Assembly: GCF_003946575.1 (NCBI RefSeq) | Contig: NZ_RHOP01000020.1 | Location: 1-48,959, forward strand | DNA length: 48,959 nt | Direction of reading: 5' to 3' | DNA from: Companilactobacillus jidongensis | GTDB taxonomy: Bacteria > Bacillota > Bacilli > Lactobacillales > Lactobacillaceae | Shown here: positions 34,850 to 43,413 of the stretch, in pieces | How positions within the stretch are numbered: position 1 is the stretch's first letter | How the letters are laid out: every line of letters begins with the position of its first letter | The notes under the pieces: model-generated | Database searches by the model: none | Told to the model about the DNA's origin: nothing | Seen by the model: the letters and a program-made list of their open reading frames with translations, nothing else | Made by a program: the position numbers and the translations under genes

Positions 34850-36514
34850 TTGAACGAAAACCGTGACGATGAAGAGATAACCCCAGTTTTAAATCCTGAA
34901 ACTTCAACACAAGATACGATGTTGAAGGGTTCAGCGTGGATGACTGCAGGTAGTATTTTTTCACGTATATTAGGTGCAATATATATTATTCCTTGGATGG
35001 CTTGGATGGGTGCTGCTTTTCCGCAGGCTAATGCCTTGTATGCAAAGGGGTATAATATTTACAGTTTATTTATCATTATTTCGACGGCAGGGATTCCGGG
35101 GGCCATTTCCAAACAAATTTCCCACTATAATGCCTTAGATGAATATTCAACTGGTAATAAACTCTTTAAGCATGGTCTACGAATCATGACCATAATGGGT
35201 ATCGCCTTTGCGGCCTTGATGTACTTCGGTGCACCATTGATGGCAACGTTATTTGCGGATGGTGATCCTCGTAGTATTCCAGTTATCAAGTCGTTAGCAA
35301 TTGCAGTTTTGATAATTCCAATTTTGAGTATTATGAGAGGGTATATGCAGGGATATTCTGACATGGCTCCTTCTGCTATATCTCAATTTATTGAACAAAT
35401 TGCTCGAGTTATTTATATGCTTGGAGCAACTTATGTAATTATGAAGATGAATAACGGTAGTTATATTACTGCAGTTGTTCAGTCGACCTTTGCGGCATTC
35501 ATTGGTGCAGCGTTCGCAATTGGAATTTTGCTGATTGCGTTTATGAAGAAGATGCCTAAGTTACGAGAGTTATCTCGTAATGGTAAGGCACCGGAAGAAT
35601 TGAACAAGAATTTTACTAGAGAAATTTTTGAACAAGCTGTTCCGTTTATTATTTTGGATGCAGGTATTACATTCTTCAATTTGTTTGATCAGTCAACCTT
35701 TAATCAGTTCATGAGAATGTTTGTCAAAGCAACTAACGATCAATTGGATAATTATTATTCGTTATTTGGATTCCAAGCTAACAAATTAATTATGATAATT
35801 GTTTCATTGTCTGCTGCAATGGCAGTTACAGCAATTCCTATTTTGTCAGGATTGTATTCTAAGGGTGTTAAAAAAGATATTGAAGATCAAATCTCTAATA
35901 CATTAGAATTGTTTTTCTTCATTATGATTCCAGCATCATTAGGGATGTACGCTGTGTCACAGCCGTTGTGGACGACGTTCTACCGTTATGATGAACTAGG
36001 AATTTTGATGTTACAATTCAGTTCGGTAATTTCTATTTTATTAGGATTCTTTACCGTCCTGTCTGCAATTTTGCAGGCACTGTATAATAACAAGTTAGCT
36101 ATTAAGTATTTCATCTATGGTTTCATTGCCAAAGTATTGGCACAGGTTCCAATGATTGGATTATTCCATGAGTTTGGTCCGTTGGTCGCAACAAGTATTG
36201 GTATGGCCGTAGTTTGTTGGTTAATGACTAGAAAATTACATCAAGTTTACCCATTTGACACTAATAGAATTTCACGCCGTATCAGTGGGATAATTATGTT
36301 CTCACTTGTAATGTTTGCGGTCGTTATCTTTGTTAACTGGGTAGTATTCCATTTTGTTGGAAATTCTGATCGTGTACTAAGTGTTATTATTTTGCTTGTC
36401 GAAGCAGTATTAGGTGGCGGTATTTATGGCTATCTAGTTTTAAAGACACAACTTGCTGATAAGATACTTGGTGCTAAAGTTGAACGTATTAGACGTTTAG
36501 TTAATATTAAATAA
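34850..36514 (+). CDS. Polysaccharide biosynthesis/flippase protein, YtgP/MurJ-like (MOP superfamily)
   Basis: A 554-residue protein with about fourteen helices. After an acidic cytoplasmic tail (NENRDDEEI) it has KGSAWMTAGSIFSRILGAIYIIPW, split by the conserved SRILGA loop typical of YtgP/SpoVB proteins. B. subtilis YtgP is a MurJ-type lipid II flippase, so a role in peptidoglycan export is likely; other wall-polymer substrates remain possible. I chose TTG at 34850, 8 nt after AAGGTGG; GTG codons at 34838 and 34841 lie in that site. Confidence 0.85.
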   Translation: MNENRDDEEITPVLNPETSTQDTMLKGSAWMTAGSIFSRILGAIYIIPWMAWMGAAFPQANALYAKGYNIYSLFIIISTAGIPGAISKQISHYNALDEYSTGNKLFKHGLRIMTIMGIAFAALMYFGAPLMATLFADGDPRSIPVIKSLAIAVLIIPILSIMRGYMQGYSDMAPSAISQFIEQIARVIYMLGATYVIMKMNNGSYITAVVQSTFAAFIGAAFAIGILLIAFMKKMPKLRELSRNGKAPEELNKNFTREIFEQAVPFIILDAGITFFNLFDQSTFNQFMRMFVKATNDQLDNYYSLFGFQANKLIMIIVSLSAAMAVTAIPILSGLYSKGVKKDIEDQISNTLELFFFIMIPASLGMYAVSQPLWTTFYRYDELGILMLQFSSVISILLGFFTVLSAILQALYNNKLAIKYFIYGFIAKVLAQVPMIGLFHEFGPLVATSIGMAVVCWLMTRKLHQVYPFDTNRISRRISGIIMFSLVMFAVVIFVNWVVFHFVGNSDRVLSVIILLVEAVLGGGIYGYLVLKTQLADKILGAKVERIRRLVNIK

Positions 36515-36543
36515 AAAATGTCGACTATTTAGTCGGCATTTTT
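36513..36543 (+). terminator. Terminator after the flippase gene
   Basis: 9-bp stem ATGTCGACT/AGTCGGCAT with loop ATTT, flanked by AAAAA and TTTTT. It is only 17 nt before the next ATG, so that gene may depend on read-through or a promoter not recognised. Confidence 0.82.
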
Positions 36544-36559
36544 AGTAGGTGAAATTTGA

Positions 36560-36805
36560 ATGATAAATTCAGAAATTAAAAATAATATTTGTTATACAGA
36601 TTTGGTATTTGAACGTGTTAATAAAAAATTAAGTACTAATATGTCACGTGTTGAAATACAAGATATGGTATTAAGTATTTTGAATTCTGCAGATAGCCTT
36701 AGTGAGAAGATAGGTAAAAACTATTATATTTCTAATTTGTCTTTTAATATCAGACTCACAGTGAATTCATTTACGTATCGCTTAATAACAGTAGACAGAC
36801 TATAA
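36560..36805 (+). CDS. DUF3781 family protein
   Basis: An 81-residue cytoplasmic protein. ICYTDLVFERVNKKL near the N-terminus and a C-terminal RLTVNSFTYRLITVDRL-like end match DUF3781 as I know it, a small family with no known function. There are no membrane segments or cysteines beyond one. The ribosome binding site GTAGGTGAAA is weak. It lies between two terminators. Confidence 0.72.
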   Translation: MINSEIKNNICYTDLVFERVNKKLSTNMSRVEIQDMVLSILNSADSLSEKIGKNYYISNLSFNIRLTVNSFTYRLITVDRL

Positions 36806-36838
36806 AAATGGGAAGCCTTTCTGACTTTCCATTTATTT
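36804..36838. terminator. Bidirectional terminator
   Basis: 10-bp stem AAATGGGAAG/CTTTCCATTT (one G-T pair) between the convergent DUF3781 and nnrD genes. Confidence 0.78.
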
Positions 36839-37671
36839 TAATTGGAGAGTTTCATCATGTATTTTGGTATTTTGCCGATTAATTTAGAAGGTAATACTAC
36901 GTAGTCAGTTTTGTTTATTTTGTCGGCAATATAGCTATGTAAATACAATCCAGCAGAAATTGTTTCTATTGAGAATCCGAATTGTCCAATGAATCCTGCT
37001 AGAATTCCGGTTAGCGTATCACCCATGCCACCTGTCGCCATGCCGGGATTGCCATTATCTATTTGAAGAATTTTACCAAAATCATAAATTTCAGAATGAT
37101 GTTTTTTAAGAATGAGCACAGCATTTGGAGCAATTTTTTTGAGTGCAGCCTCATTGTTATCAGGAGTCTGCTCAGGAATATCTAGTCCCGATAATCTAGC
37201 CCATTCGCCTTGATGTGGAGTTAAAATCAATTTGCTGACACGAGTTAAATCAATTTTGTTTTCTGCGGCGACTGTCAGAGCTGATGCATCCATGATGACA
37301 GTGGTTTCTGAGTCACTATTTTTAATAACGGAGCTGATTATCTCAGCAGTGTTAGTTGACGTACCTAATCCAGGACCAACAACGATCACGTTGCTTTTGA
37401 TGATGGCTCTAGCCATTTCTTGTTTGTCATTGTAATCAAGAGTCATGGCTTCTGGAACAACCGTATTAATCGCCGTGAATTTTTCTGGAATAGTCAAAAC
37501 CGTCACCAATCCAGCTCCAGTATGTACTGCGGCTGAAGTAGACAGAATAGCGGCGCCACCAAATGGAAGAGATCCAGCAATAATCAATATTCGCCCATAG
37601 TTTCCTTTGTATGATTCTGGATCGCGTGTTTTAATTATCTCAGATAATATAGATTTGTTGATTTTTTCCAT
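36838..37671 (-). CDS. nnrD: ADP/ATP-dependent NAD(P)H-hydrate dehydratase
   Basis: This ribokinase-fold enzyme dehydrates damaged NAD(P)H hydrates back to NAD(P)H. RDPESYKGNYGRILIIAGS (residues about 15-33) opens the fold, VVGPGLGTS is near 98, LTPHQGEWARL near 155 and GNPGMATGGMGDTLTGILAG near 215, the anion-hole region. At 277 residues it is a stand-alone dehydratase without the NAD(P)HX epimerase domain found in YjeF fusions. ATG 37671 has GGAGGT 9 nt upstream; earlier in-frame starts lack one. Confidence 0.92.
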   Translation of the reverse strand: MEKINKSILSEIIKTRDPESYKGNYGRILIIAGSLPFGGAAILSTSAAVHTGAGLVTVLTIPEKFTAINTVVPEAMTLDYNDKQEMARAIIKSNVIVVGPGLGTSTNTAEIISSVIKNSDSETTVIMDASALTVAAENKIDLTRVSKLILTPHQGEWARLSGLDIPEQTPDNNEAALKKIAPNAVLILKKHHSEIYDFGKILQIDNGNPGMATGGMGDTLTGILAGFIGQFGFSIETISAGLYLHSYIADKINKTDYVVLPSKLIGKIPKYMMKLSN

Positions 37672-37736
37672 TACAAGAACCTCCATTTGTAGTATCATTT
37701 AATATTGTAAGCCATATCAGTGAGATATGGTACCGT

Positions 37737-37820
37737 GCCGCTGTGGCGGAATTGGCAGACGCGCAGCGTTCAGGTCGCTGTATGGGCAACCATGTACAAG
37801 TTCGAATCTTGCCAGCGGCA
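37737..37820 (+). tRNA. tRNA-Leu (anticodon CAG)
   Basis: An 84-nt class II tRNA with acceptor GCCGCTG/CAGCGGC, discriminator A, anticodon stem CAGCG/CGCTG with CAG in the loop, a long variable arm (TATGGGCAACCATG) and T-loop GTTCGAATC. CCA is not encoded. Confidence 0.95.
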
Positions 37821-37828
37821 TAAAATAT

Positions 37829-37864
37829 AGAGTAGGGATATTTTTATATCTCTACTCTTTTTTT
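37829..37864 (+). terminator. Terminator after tRNA-Leu
   Basis: Stem AGAGTAGGGATAT/ATATCTCTACTCT with short loop and seven Ts. Confidence 0.92.
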
Positions 37865-37918
37865 ATCTTTAAAATATAGTATATTTAAAGCAAACAAACG
37901 TTCGATTGGAGGATGATC

Positions 37919-39364
37919 ATGGGTTACGATAGTAAGATGGATAAATATTTTGGTCTATTGAGTAATACGATTAATTCAAATAATTTTGATGATACTGCTG
38001 TGAACTTTTTTAAGGATAATCAAAAAAAATTGAATAAGAAATTTCCCAAAACTGTCAAATTTGTAGAATCTTGCGGGTTAATCGACAGCATTTCTGAATC
38101 AAATGTCAATAAAGATAAGGTTCTAGATGATTACTTTGAAGCTAAAAATATCTTTGATGCGGAAAGAGTATCCAATTACGATGATAGTAAATCACCGCAT
38201 TCCAAAATAACTAAAGTAGAAATAAGCAATCATGATTATGCTATACCAAAAAACGATTACAGAATATATTATGAAGATGCTATTGTGCCAAGATCTGAAG
38301 AAATTGAACAATTAATAATTGATGGTGAAAATGATTCAATAAGGTACCACACGAATAATGGTGAACAAACGCAAAGTTTTCAATATCATACTAAGTTTGG
38401 ATTCGACGAATTATTAGATGATTTGGATGATGAAATATCTAAATTTGATAAAAGAAATCGAGTTATATCAAATGCTTTTTTACAGATAAAGGTCAGTTAT
38501 ACTAATGGCAAACGTGTATTTTATTTTTATAAGGATAGCAGTGAACTTCCAACAAATTGGAAAGATTTTACAAGGAGAATCGAATATTATTTCCAAGATG
38601 GGAATTTAAGTCGGAATATTTTTGATATTGAACCTCCAGAAAAAGAATATTTGATCTGCAAAGTTAAATTTAATGATTATGGAACTTCATATTCATATTT
38701 GATCAATGATGAAGAATTAAAAGTTGGCGACCAGATTTTGGTCCCAGTAGGTGCGAGTGGCAATAAAAAAGAAGTTATGGTTGATAGCATAGGTAAATAT
38801 ACTGAAACAACTTCGTCCTTCCCGATTAGTAAGATGAAGCATGTGATTGCTAAGGTTACTAAGAAATATGATTACTATAATGATGATCAGCCGATTATTA
38901 ATTTTGTTAATTTTGATGAGGATAGTTTAATTAATATCAAAATATGTGACATGCAAAATGTTAATTGCGATGTAATCGTTGATCCGGTTAAAAACTCAGA
39001 GTTAAATAATACAAATAGTATAATTCTTACTGAAGAACATGATTTACCTACAAAAAATGTTATTCATTATTCAAATGAGCAAGATGGGATCTCCCCATAT
39101 ACGAAGTGTTTGGATTTGTCTAAAGCTAATAATTTTAATAGCATAGTATTTCCACAAGTACTTTCTAATGAAGGTCAGCAAACGATGGATTCAAAAGTAT
39201 CTTTAGCTATGAAAGAAATTGGCAAATGGTTAGATTCAAATGAAGATTACAAATTAGATATCTTGATAGCCTGTGACGATCAACGGAGCTATGATGCATA
39301 TTCAAATTTTGTCGATGAATATGAAGGGGATAACGATTATATTATTGAAACTGAACTCATTTAA
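37919..39364 (+). CDS. Large protein with a degenerate macrodomain, paralogue of the gene at 39914
   Basis: A 481-residue, very acidic cytoplasmic protein. Three parts can be seen. Residues 1-240 are unlike anything I recognise (including a helical N-terminus and the Asp-rich ELLDDLDDEI). Residues about 243-315 match the N-terminal module of the downstream paralogue: ICKV, ELKVGDQILVPVG and a Pro-Ile/Lys tail. Residues about 337-470 follow a macrodomain in order (INIKICDMQNVNCDVIV, LPTKNVIHY, EIGKWLDSNEDY), but NAAN is replaced by DPVK and the [10 protein letters not shown] loop is missing. ADP-ribose hydrolysis is therefore unlikely; it may bind a ligand or its partner. ATG 37919 is 6 nt after GGAGG; ATG 37913 abuts it. 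Confidence 0.8.
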   Translation: MGYDSKMDKYFGLLSNTINSNNFDDTAVNFFKDNQKKLNKKFPKTVKFVESCGLIDSISESNVNKDKVLDDYFEAKNIFDAERVSNYDDSKSPHSKITKVEISNHDYAIPKNDYRIYYEDAIVPRSEEIEQLIIDGENDSIRYHTNNGEQTQSFQYHTKFGFDELLDDLDDEISKFDKRNRVISNAFLQIKVSYTNGKRVFYFYKDSSELPTNWKDFTRRIEYYFQDGNLSRNIFDIEPPEKEYLICKVKFNDYGTSYSYLINDEELKVGDQILVPVGASGNKKEVMVDSIGKYTETTSSFPISKMKHVIAKVTKKYDYYNDDQPIINFVNFDEDSLINIKICDMQNVNCDVIVDPVKNSELNNTNSIILTEEHDLPTKNVIHYSNEQDGISPYTKCLDLSKANNFNSIVFPQVLSNEGQQTMDSKVSLAMKEIGKWLDSNEDYKLDILIACDDQRSYDAYSNFVDEYEGDNDYIIETELI

Positions 39365-39400
39365 AAAGAGAAAGGCCCTTTTATTGGCCTTTCTCTTTTT
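39363..39400. terminator. Bidirectional terminator after the degenerate macrodomain gene
   Basis: Perfect stem AGAGAAAGGCC/GGCCTTTCTCT with 8-nt loop, flanked by A-run and T-run, usable from either side. The next 68 nt to the convergent gene show nothing further. Confidence 0.92.
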
Positions 39401-39468
39401 GAATTTAGTATGATTTATGGCCGTATATCAAATCAAATGTTCCATCTTGAACTGAATCTGGTACGGGC

Positions 39469-39813
39469 TTATTTTAGCTGCTTGAGTTGTTCTCTTAGTT
39501 CTTGATTTTCTTTTTTTAGTTGATCGATTTCAGAAACAGATTCAGATTCTGTTTCTACTGCTGAAGCTGATTGTATTTTTTGTGGGGTCGGTGTGACAAC
39601 CTTTTTTGTTGTTGGTTCATCTTCTGGAAGGTGATTAATAAAAATGTATAAATACCAAATAGTTATAACTGTCCAAATAATATAAATAATAAATCTTGGA
39701 ATATGGATCATGAAGGTTTCCTGAATTATAGAGGTTGGGTCAATTATTGCATAAGTAAAACAAAAAACTATTGCAATAATCAGATAGATCAAAAAGTATC
39801 TTAGAGTTTTCAT
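39469..39813 (-). CDS. Small two-span membrane protein with C-terminal coiled coil, unknown function
   Basis: A 114-residue protein. Two hydrophobic segments (about 5-23 and 38-58) are followed by a short Pro/Thr/Ser-rich linker and a charged heptad region (QLKKENQELREQLKQLK) that should form a coiled coil in the cytoplasm. I do not recognise a family. ATG 39813 is preferred to the TTG at 39831, but neither has a good Shine-Dalgarno. It lies between the two macrodomain paralogues on the opposite strand; the start regions of this gene and the canonical macrodomain gene diverge. Confidence 0.62.
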   Translation of the reverse strand: MKTLRYFLIYLIIAIVFCFTYAIIDPTSIIQETFMIHIPRFIIYIIWTVITIWYLYIFINHLPEDEPTTKKVVTPTPQKIQSASAVETESESVSEIDQLKKENQELREQLKQLK

Positions 39814-39862
39814 AGTTACATACGCCCGCAATCGTGAATATTTGAAACTAGTTATTATACTG

Positions 39863-39891
39863 TTAGTTTAGCATATAAAATCTGTTATATT
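39863..39891 (+). promoter_or_regulatory. Promoter of the macrodomain gene
   Basis: TTAGTT (39863-39868), 17-nt spacer and TATATT (39886-39891) with extended TG. Confidence 0.6.
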
Positions 39892-39913
39892 GTATATAAG
39901 TAAGTGATGAGAG

Positions 39914-40735
39914 ATGGAATCGGACGACAAAATTATTATTTGTGAAGTTGAGCAAACAAATGGTAATGGTGCTAAATATTGGACGGATGATGAAAATATT
40001 AATATTGGTGATTATGTCATAGTTCCATTTGGATCAAGTAATTATCCAAAGGAAACTAAAGTCTTAAATGTCAGGGTTTATTCGAAGTCTGAGGTATCAA
40101 TAAATAAGCTCAAAAAAATTCTCTCTAAAAGTAAAAGTACTACTAAAGTTGCGACAGGAGATTACGATATGGCCAATAACAAATCTGAAAAAAGTACAAT
40201 TGATATTGAAGTTTGCGATATTACCAAGGTTAAATGTGATGCAATAGTTAATGCAGCTAACAAATCATTGCTGGGAGGCGGTGGTGTTGATGGTGCGATT
40301 CATCGAGTTGCTGGTCCCGAGTTACTTGAAGAGTGCCGCACGCTGAATGGGTGTGAAACTGGCCAAGCCAAAATAACTAAAGGATATAATTTACCAGCAA
40401 AATATGTTATCCATACTGTTGGTCCGATTTATTCTGGAAACTCTGAAGATGAAGTAATGTTGACGAAGTGTTACCAAAATTCTTTGACGGTGGCACGAAA
40501 AAATAATTTACATACAATTGCTTTCTCGGCAATTTCAACTGGTGTCTACGGTTATCCGCTTGAGGATGCTTGTGAGGTTGCATTGGTTGCAGTGGGTGAC
40601 TGGCTTGTGAATAATGAAGATTATCATATGGAAGTATTAATGACTTGTTTTGACGATGAAGTATATGATGAATATGAAGATTTTATCGATGTGTACGATG
40701 ATGGTAATGATTATATTTATGATGCAGGATATTAG
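39914..40735 (+). CDS. Macrodomain protein with N-terminal beta-rich module
   Basis: A 273-residue protein. Residues about 6-75 form a module shared with the larger upstream paralogue ([18 protein letters not shown]). The macrodomain spans about 96-255: [19 protein letters not shown] (112-130), [34 protein letters not shown] and STGVYGYP (208-215), all close to MacroD/YmdB-type hydrolases that bind ADP-ribose and remove it from proteins or deacetylate O-acetyl-ADP-ribose. The binding Asn and glycine loop are intact. The C-terminus is a run of Asp, Glu and Tyr. The ribosome binding site (GATGAGAG, adjacent to ATG) is weak. No ADP-ribosyltransferase, sirtuin or lipoate-protein ligase is next to it. 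Confidence 0.9.
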   Translation: MESDDKIIICEVEQTNGNGAKYWTDDENINIGDYVIVPFGSSNYPKETKVLNVRVYSKSEVSINKLKKILSKSKSTTKVATGDYDMANNKSEKSTIDIEVCDITKVKCDAIVNAANKSLLGGGGVDGAIHRVAGPELLEECRTLNGCETGQAKITKGYNLPAKYVIHTVGPIYSGNSEDEVMLTKCYQNSLTVARKNNLHTIAFSAISTGVYGYPLEDACEVALVAVGDWLVNNEDYHMEVLMTCFDDEVYDEYEDFIDVYDDGNDYIYDAGY

Positions 40736-40759
40736 AGTGGTTATATGCCACTCTTTTTG
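40734..40759 (+). terminator. Terminator after the macrodomain gene
   Basis: 7-bp stem AGAGTGG/CCACTCT with 7-nt loop, followed by five Ts. Confidence 0.85.
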
Positions 40760-40880
40760 TTTGTAAATCTTTAAAAAAGTCCTACAATTCGTTTTGAGAG
40801 GGAGTTATTTGTTGTTCAAACCACATGGAAAATAGAATAATAAAATATAATAATATTTATAGAAGGGATAGTCATGTATT

Positions 40881-41267
40881 ATGATTAAAGAATTTAAAGA
40901 CTTTATAAGTCGTGGAAATGTTATGGACTTGGCAGTAGGTGTCATTATGGGTGCTGCTTTTACTGCCATTGTTCAATCATTAGTAAGTAATTTGGTTAAT
41001 CCATTGATTGGATTATTCTTAGGGAAAATTGATTTAACCAATTTGAAGTTTCAAGTTGGGGATGCAACTTTCAAATATGGTGCATTCATTGAATCAATTA
41101 TTAATTTTTTGATAATTGCTTTAGTTGTCTTCTTCTTAGTGAAGGCGATGAATACGATTATCAATGCTAGAAAGTCTGACGAAGATGCTGAAGAAGAAGC
41201 AGAAGCTTCCAAGGAAGATGAAATGATTATGTATTTGAAGAAAATTTCAGAGTCAGTTAATAAGTAA
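40881..41267 (+). CDS. mscL: Large-conductance mechanosensitive channel MscL
   Basis: A 128-residue pentameric channel that opens on osmotic downshock. FKDFISRGNVMDLAVGVIMGAAF (about residues 5-27, split here into helix S1 and TM1 pore glycines/alanines), a periplasmic loop, TM2 (about 70-92, IINFLIIALVVFFLV) and a charged C-terminal helix are in the standard order. GAAGGG lies upstream of ATG with a longish spacing. It is monocistronic with its own terminator. Confidence 0.96.
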   Translation: MIKEFKDFISRGNVMDLAVGVIMGAAFTAIVQSLVSNLVNPLIGLFLGKIDLTNLKFQVGDATFKYGAFIESIINFLIIALVVFFLVKAMNTIINARKSDEDAEEEAEASKEDEMIMYLKKISESVNK

Positions 41268-41270
41268 ACT

Positions 41271-41310
41271 AAAAAGGAGATTGGCCATTTTGGCTTAATC
41301 TCCTTTTTAG
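41271..41310 (+). terminator. Terminator after mscL
   Basis: Stem AAAAAGGAGATT/AATCTCCTTTTT with an inner GGCCATTTTGGCT loop region; the A-run makes it possibly bidirectional. Confidence 0.88.
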
Positions 41311-41376
41311 TTCCAACTTTGCTTGGATTGAGTTAGAATTAAACAGTCAAAAAACTGTTTGGGGAGGGCAATTCAA

Positions 41377-43380
41377 TTGGAGACTGTTTTTTTAGTTTTA
41401 CTTATAGTTTTGGCAGTCGTAGCTGCTAATGCAATTTACGCCCGTTTTAATATGGTTCCAGTAGCATTCTTACAAATAGCCGCTGGATTAGTTTTATCCT
41501 TTGTGCCATTATATAAACACTTTGAATTAGAACCGGAATTATTTTTATTTGGTATCATTGCAGTTCTGATGTTTAATGATGGTCAGAATACTAATATTCG
41601 TAAGTTGATGCATCAGATGGGGACGACGTTATCACTGTCGGTTGTTCTGGCGATTATTACCATCTTGATTGTTGGGACAGTTACTCATGTATTGATTCCA
41701 CAATTTTCGTTGGCTCTGGCACTAGCCTTGGGAGCAATCATCACACCAACGGATGCAGTGGCTGTTTCTTCCATTACTAGTAAGGTAATGGTGCCCAAGG
41801 AAGCAATGAGCACATTGGAGAACGAATCATTATTCAATGACGCTTCAGGTATCGTGGCCTTTAATTTAGCTATTGCGACGCTGATTACAGGTAAGTTCTC
41901 GATCGCTAGTGGAATTGAGAACTTCTTGTATGTTTTTGTCGGTGGGATAATTTTAGGATTAGTTTTAGGCTATGTAATTGTCGCAATTCGTATTATGTTG
42001 ATCAATATGCGAGTTGATACGCCGTCAGTGATTGTTCCATATACGCTGATGACGCCATTTGCGGTTTATCTCGTTGCTGAGGCGATCGGTGTTTCAGGTA
42101 TTTTGGCCGTTGTTGCAACGGGATTGATTCATGGTTTGCAACAAAATAGATTGCGATTGACCACTTCTAGATTACAAATAGTTATGAGTACAACTTGGTC
42201 AATTGTGGCTAGTATCTTGAATGGAACAGTTTTTGTATTATTAGGATTGTCATTACCAGGAGTAATTAGAAATCTACATGAACGTGATACTGGTTCTGTC
42301 GCTATTCTAGTCGGATTGGCAATTTTACTATATATTGTAATGACACTATTGAGATTTTTATGGACACAGTTTGATTTTGCTGAAATTAGAGCTTGGACGT
42401 TTCATGACAAAATCATGAATAGTGCAGTTATGGCTCTTAGTGGAGTTCATGGAACTATTACTTTGGCGATGGCATTTTCACTACCGTTGACACTTGGTGG
42501 ACATGCTTTTACGTATCGCAATGACATAATATTTGTGGCGGCAGTAGTTATTTTAATCAGTTTGATCGTGCCAACGTTAGTTTTGCCATTTATGTTGCCC
42601 AAGAAAGTATCCGCTGTTGGCGAGGGTGAACTAAGTGATGCTAAATCAGAAATGGTACGTAACGCTGTTAATATGATTCAATCGCAAGGTGTTTCCCCTG
42701 AAGGTGGAGAGGTTATTCGCATTATTGAAAGTCAGCGTGCGGTTGAGGGACGTCCGAACAAAGCGGTCCTCTCTGCCTTGTATGACAAGACGTTTGAAAT
42801 AGAAACCACTACAGCTGAACAAATGCTTCACAATGGTGAAATTTCAAACCAAGAATTTGCTATATATTCAAAGTTTATTCGCCAAACAGTAACTCAACAT
42901 GCGAATGGATTTCGTAAACATCTTTTGTTTGTACTCAAGTTTCAAGTCATAACTAGATTATCGATGAGTAGTAAAGCTAGAAAACGACGTAAAACGATTA
43001 GACAAAATTCTATCAAGAATCGTGATCGTACACGTGAAGAAATGCTTAATAAGAATAAGCAGTTATGGGAAAATATCCGTAAAATGGAAATTAAACCATA
43101 CAACAGAGTAATCGTTTTTCTAACGTCACAGATGACGGATGAGAATGAAGTAGAGGTAGGTTTAGTCCGTCGTGCTTATGACCAACGACACCGTCGCTTG
43201 TCTGGGACTCGTGATTCACAAGACCAACAGAATGAATTATTGGTTCAAGTTTTCCAACATGAACATAATTTTGTTCAATCACAAGTTGCGTCTAATAAGT
43301 ACAGTCGAGAATTAGGAAATGAATTGTATCAACAGATATCTACTGATCAATTAGTAAGTTTACAGACAATTGAAGATTAA
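41377..43380 (+). CDS. Na+(K+)/H+ antiporter, CPA1/NhaP family
   Basis: A 667-residue cation/proton antiporter with about twelve helices over the first 400 residues. ITPTDAVAVSSI and ENESLFNDASGIV (near residues 127-165) hold the ion-binding Asp residues in the crossed helices, as in NhaP and NHE proteins. The last 260 residues are hydrophilic and basic (KARKRRKTIRQN) and probably regulatory; this tail makes it longer than short NhaP forms. TTG 41377 is chosen, 9 nt after GGGGAGGG; TTG 41359 lies before that site. Ion preference is not readable. Confidence 0.9.
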   Translation: METVFLVLLIVLAVVAANAIYARFNMVPVAFLQIAAGLVLSFVPLYKHFELEPELFLFGIIAVLMFNDGQNTNIRKLMHQMGTTLSLSVVLAIITILIVGTVTHVLIPQFSLALALALGAIITPTDAVAVSSITSKVMVPKEAMSTLENESLFNDASGIVAFNLAIATLITGKFSIASGIENFLYVFVGGIILGLVLGYVIVAIRIMLINMRVDTPSVIVPYTLMTPFAVYLVAEAIGVSGILAVVATGLIHGLQQNRLRLTTSRLQIVMSTTWSIVASILNGTVFVLLGLSLPGVIRNLHERDTGSVAILVGLAILLYIVMTLLRFLWTQFDFAEIRAWTFHDKIMNSAVMALSGVHGTITLAMAFSLPLTLGGHAFTYRNDIIFVAAVVILISLIVPTLVLPFMLPKKVSAVGEGELSDAKSEMVRNAVNMIQSQGVSPEGGEVIRIIESQRAVEGRPNKAVLSALYDKTFEIETTTAEQMLHNGEISNQEFAIYSKFIRQTVTQHANGFRKHLLFVLKFQVITRLSMSSKARKRRKTIRQNSIKNRDRTREEMLNKNKQLWENIRKMEIKPYNRVIVFLTSQMTDENEVEVGLVRRAYDQRHRRLSGTRDSQDQQNELLVQVFQHEHNFVQSQVASNKYSRELGNELYQQISTDQLVSLQTIED

Positions 43381-43410
43381 AATAAGGAAGCCATCGGCTT
43401 CCTATTTTTG
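43381..43410. terminator. Bidirectional terminator
   Basis: Perfect 8-bp stem AGGAAGCC/GGCTTCCT with 3-nt loop and T-run between the convergent antiporter and brnQ genes. Confidence 0.88.
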
Positions 43411-43413
43411 TGG

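Noticed and set aside
37737-40880. tRNA-Leu as an integration site for a macrodomain island
   Set aside because: I found no repeat of the tRNA 3' end downstream, no integrase and no abrupt boundary; nearness to a tRNA alone is not enough.
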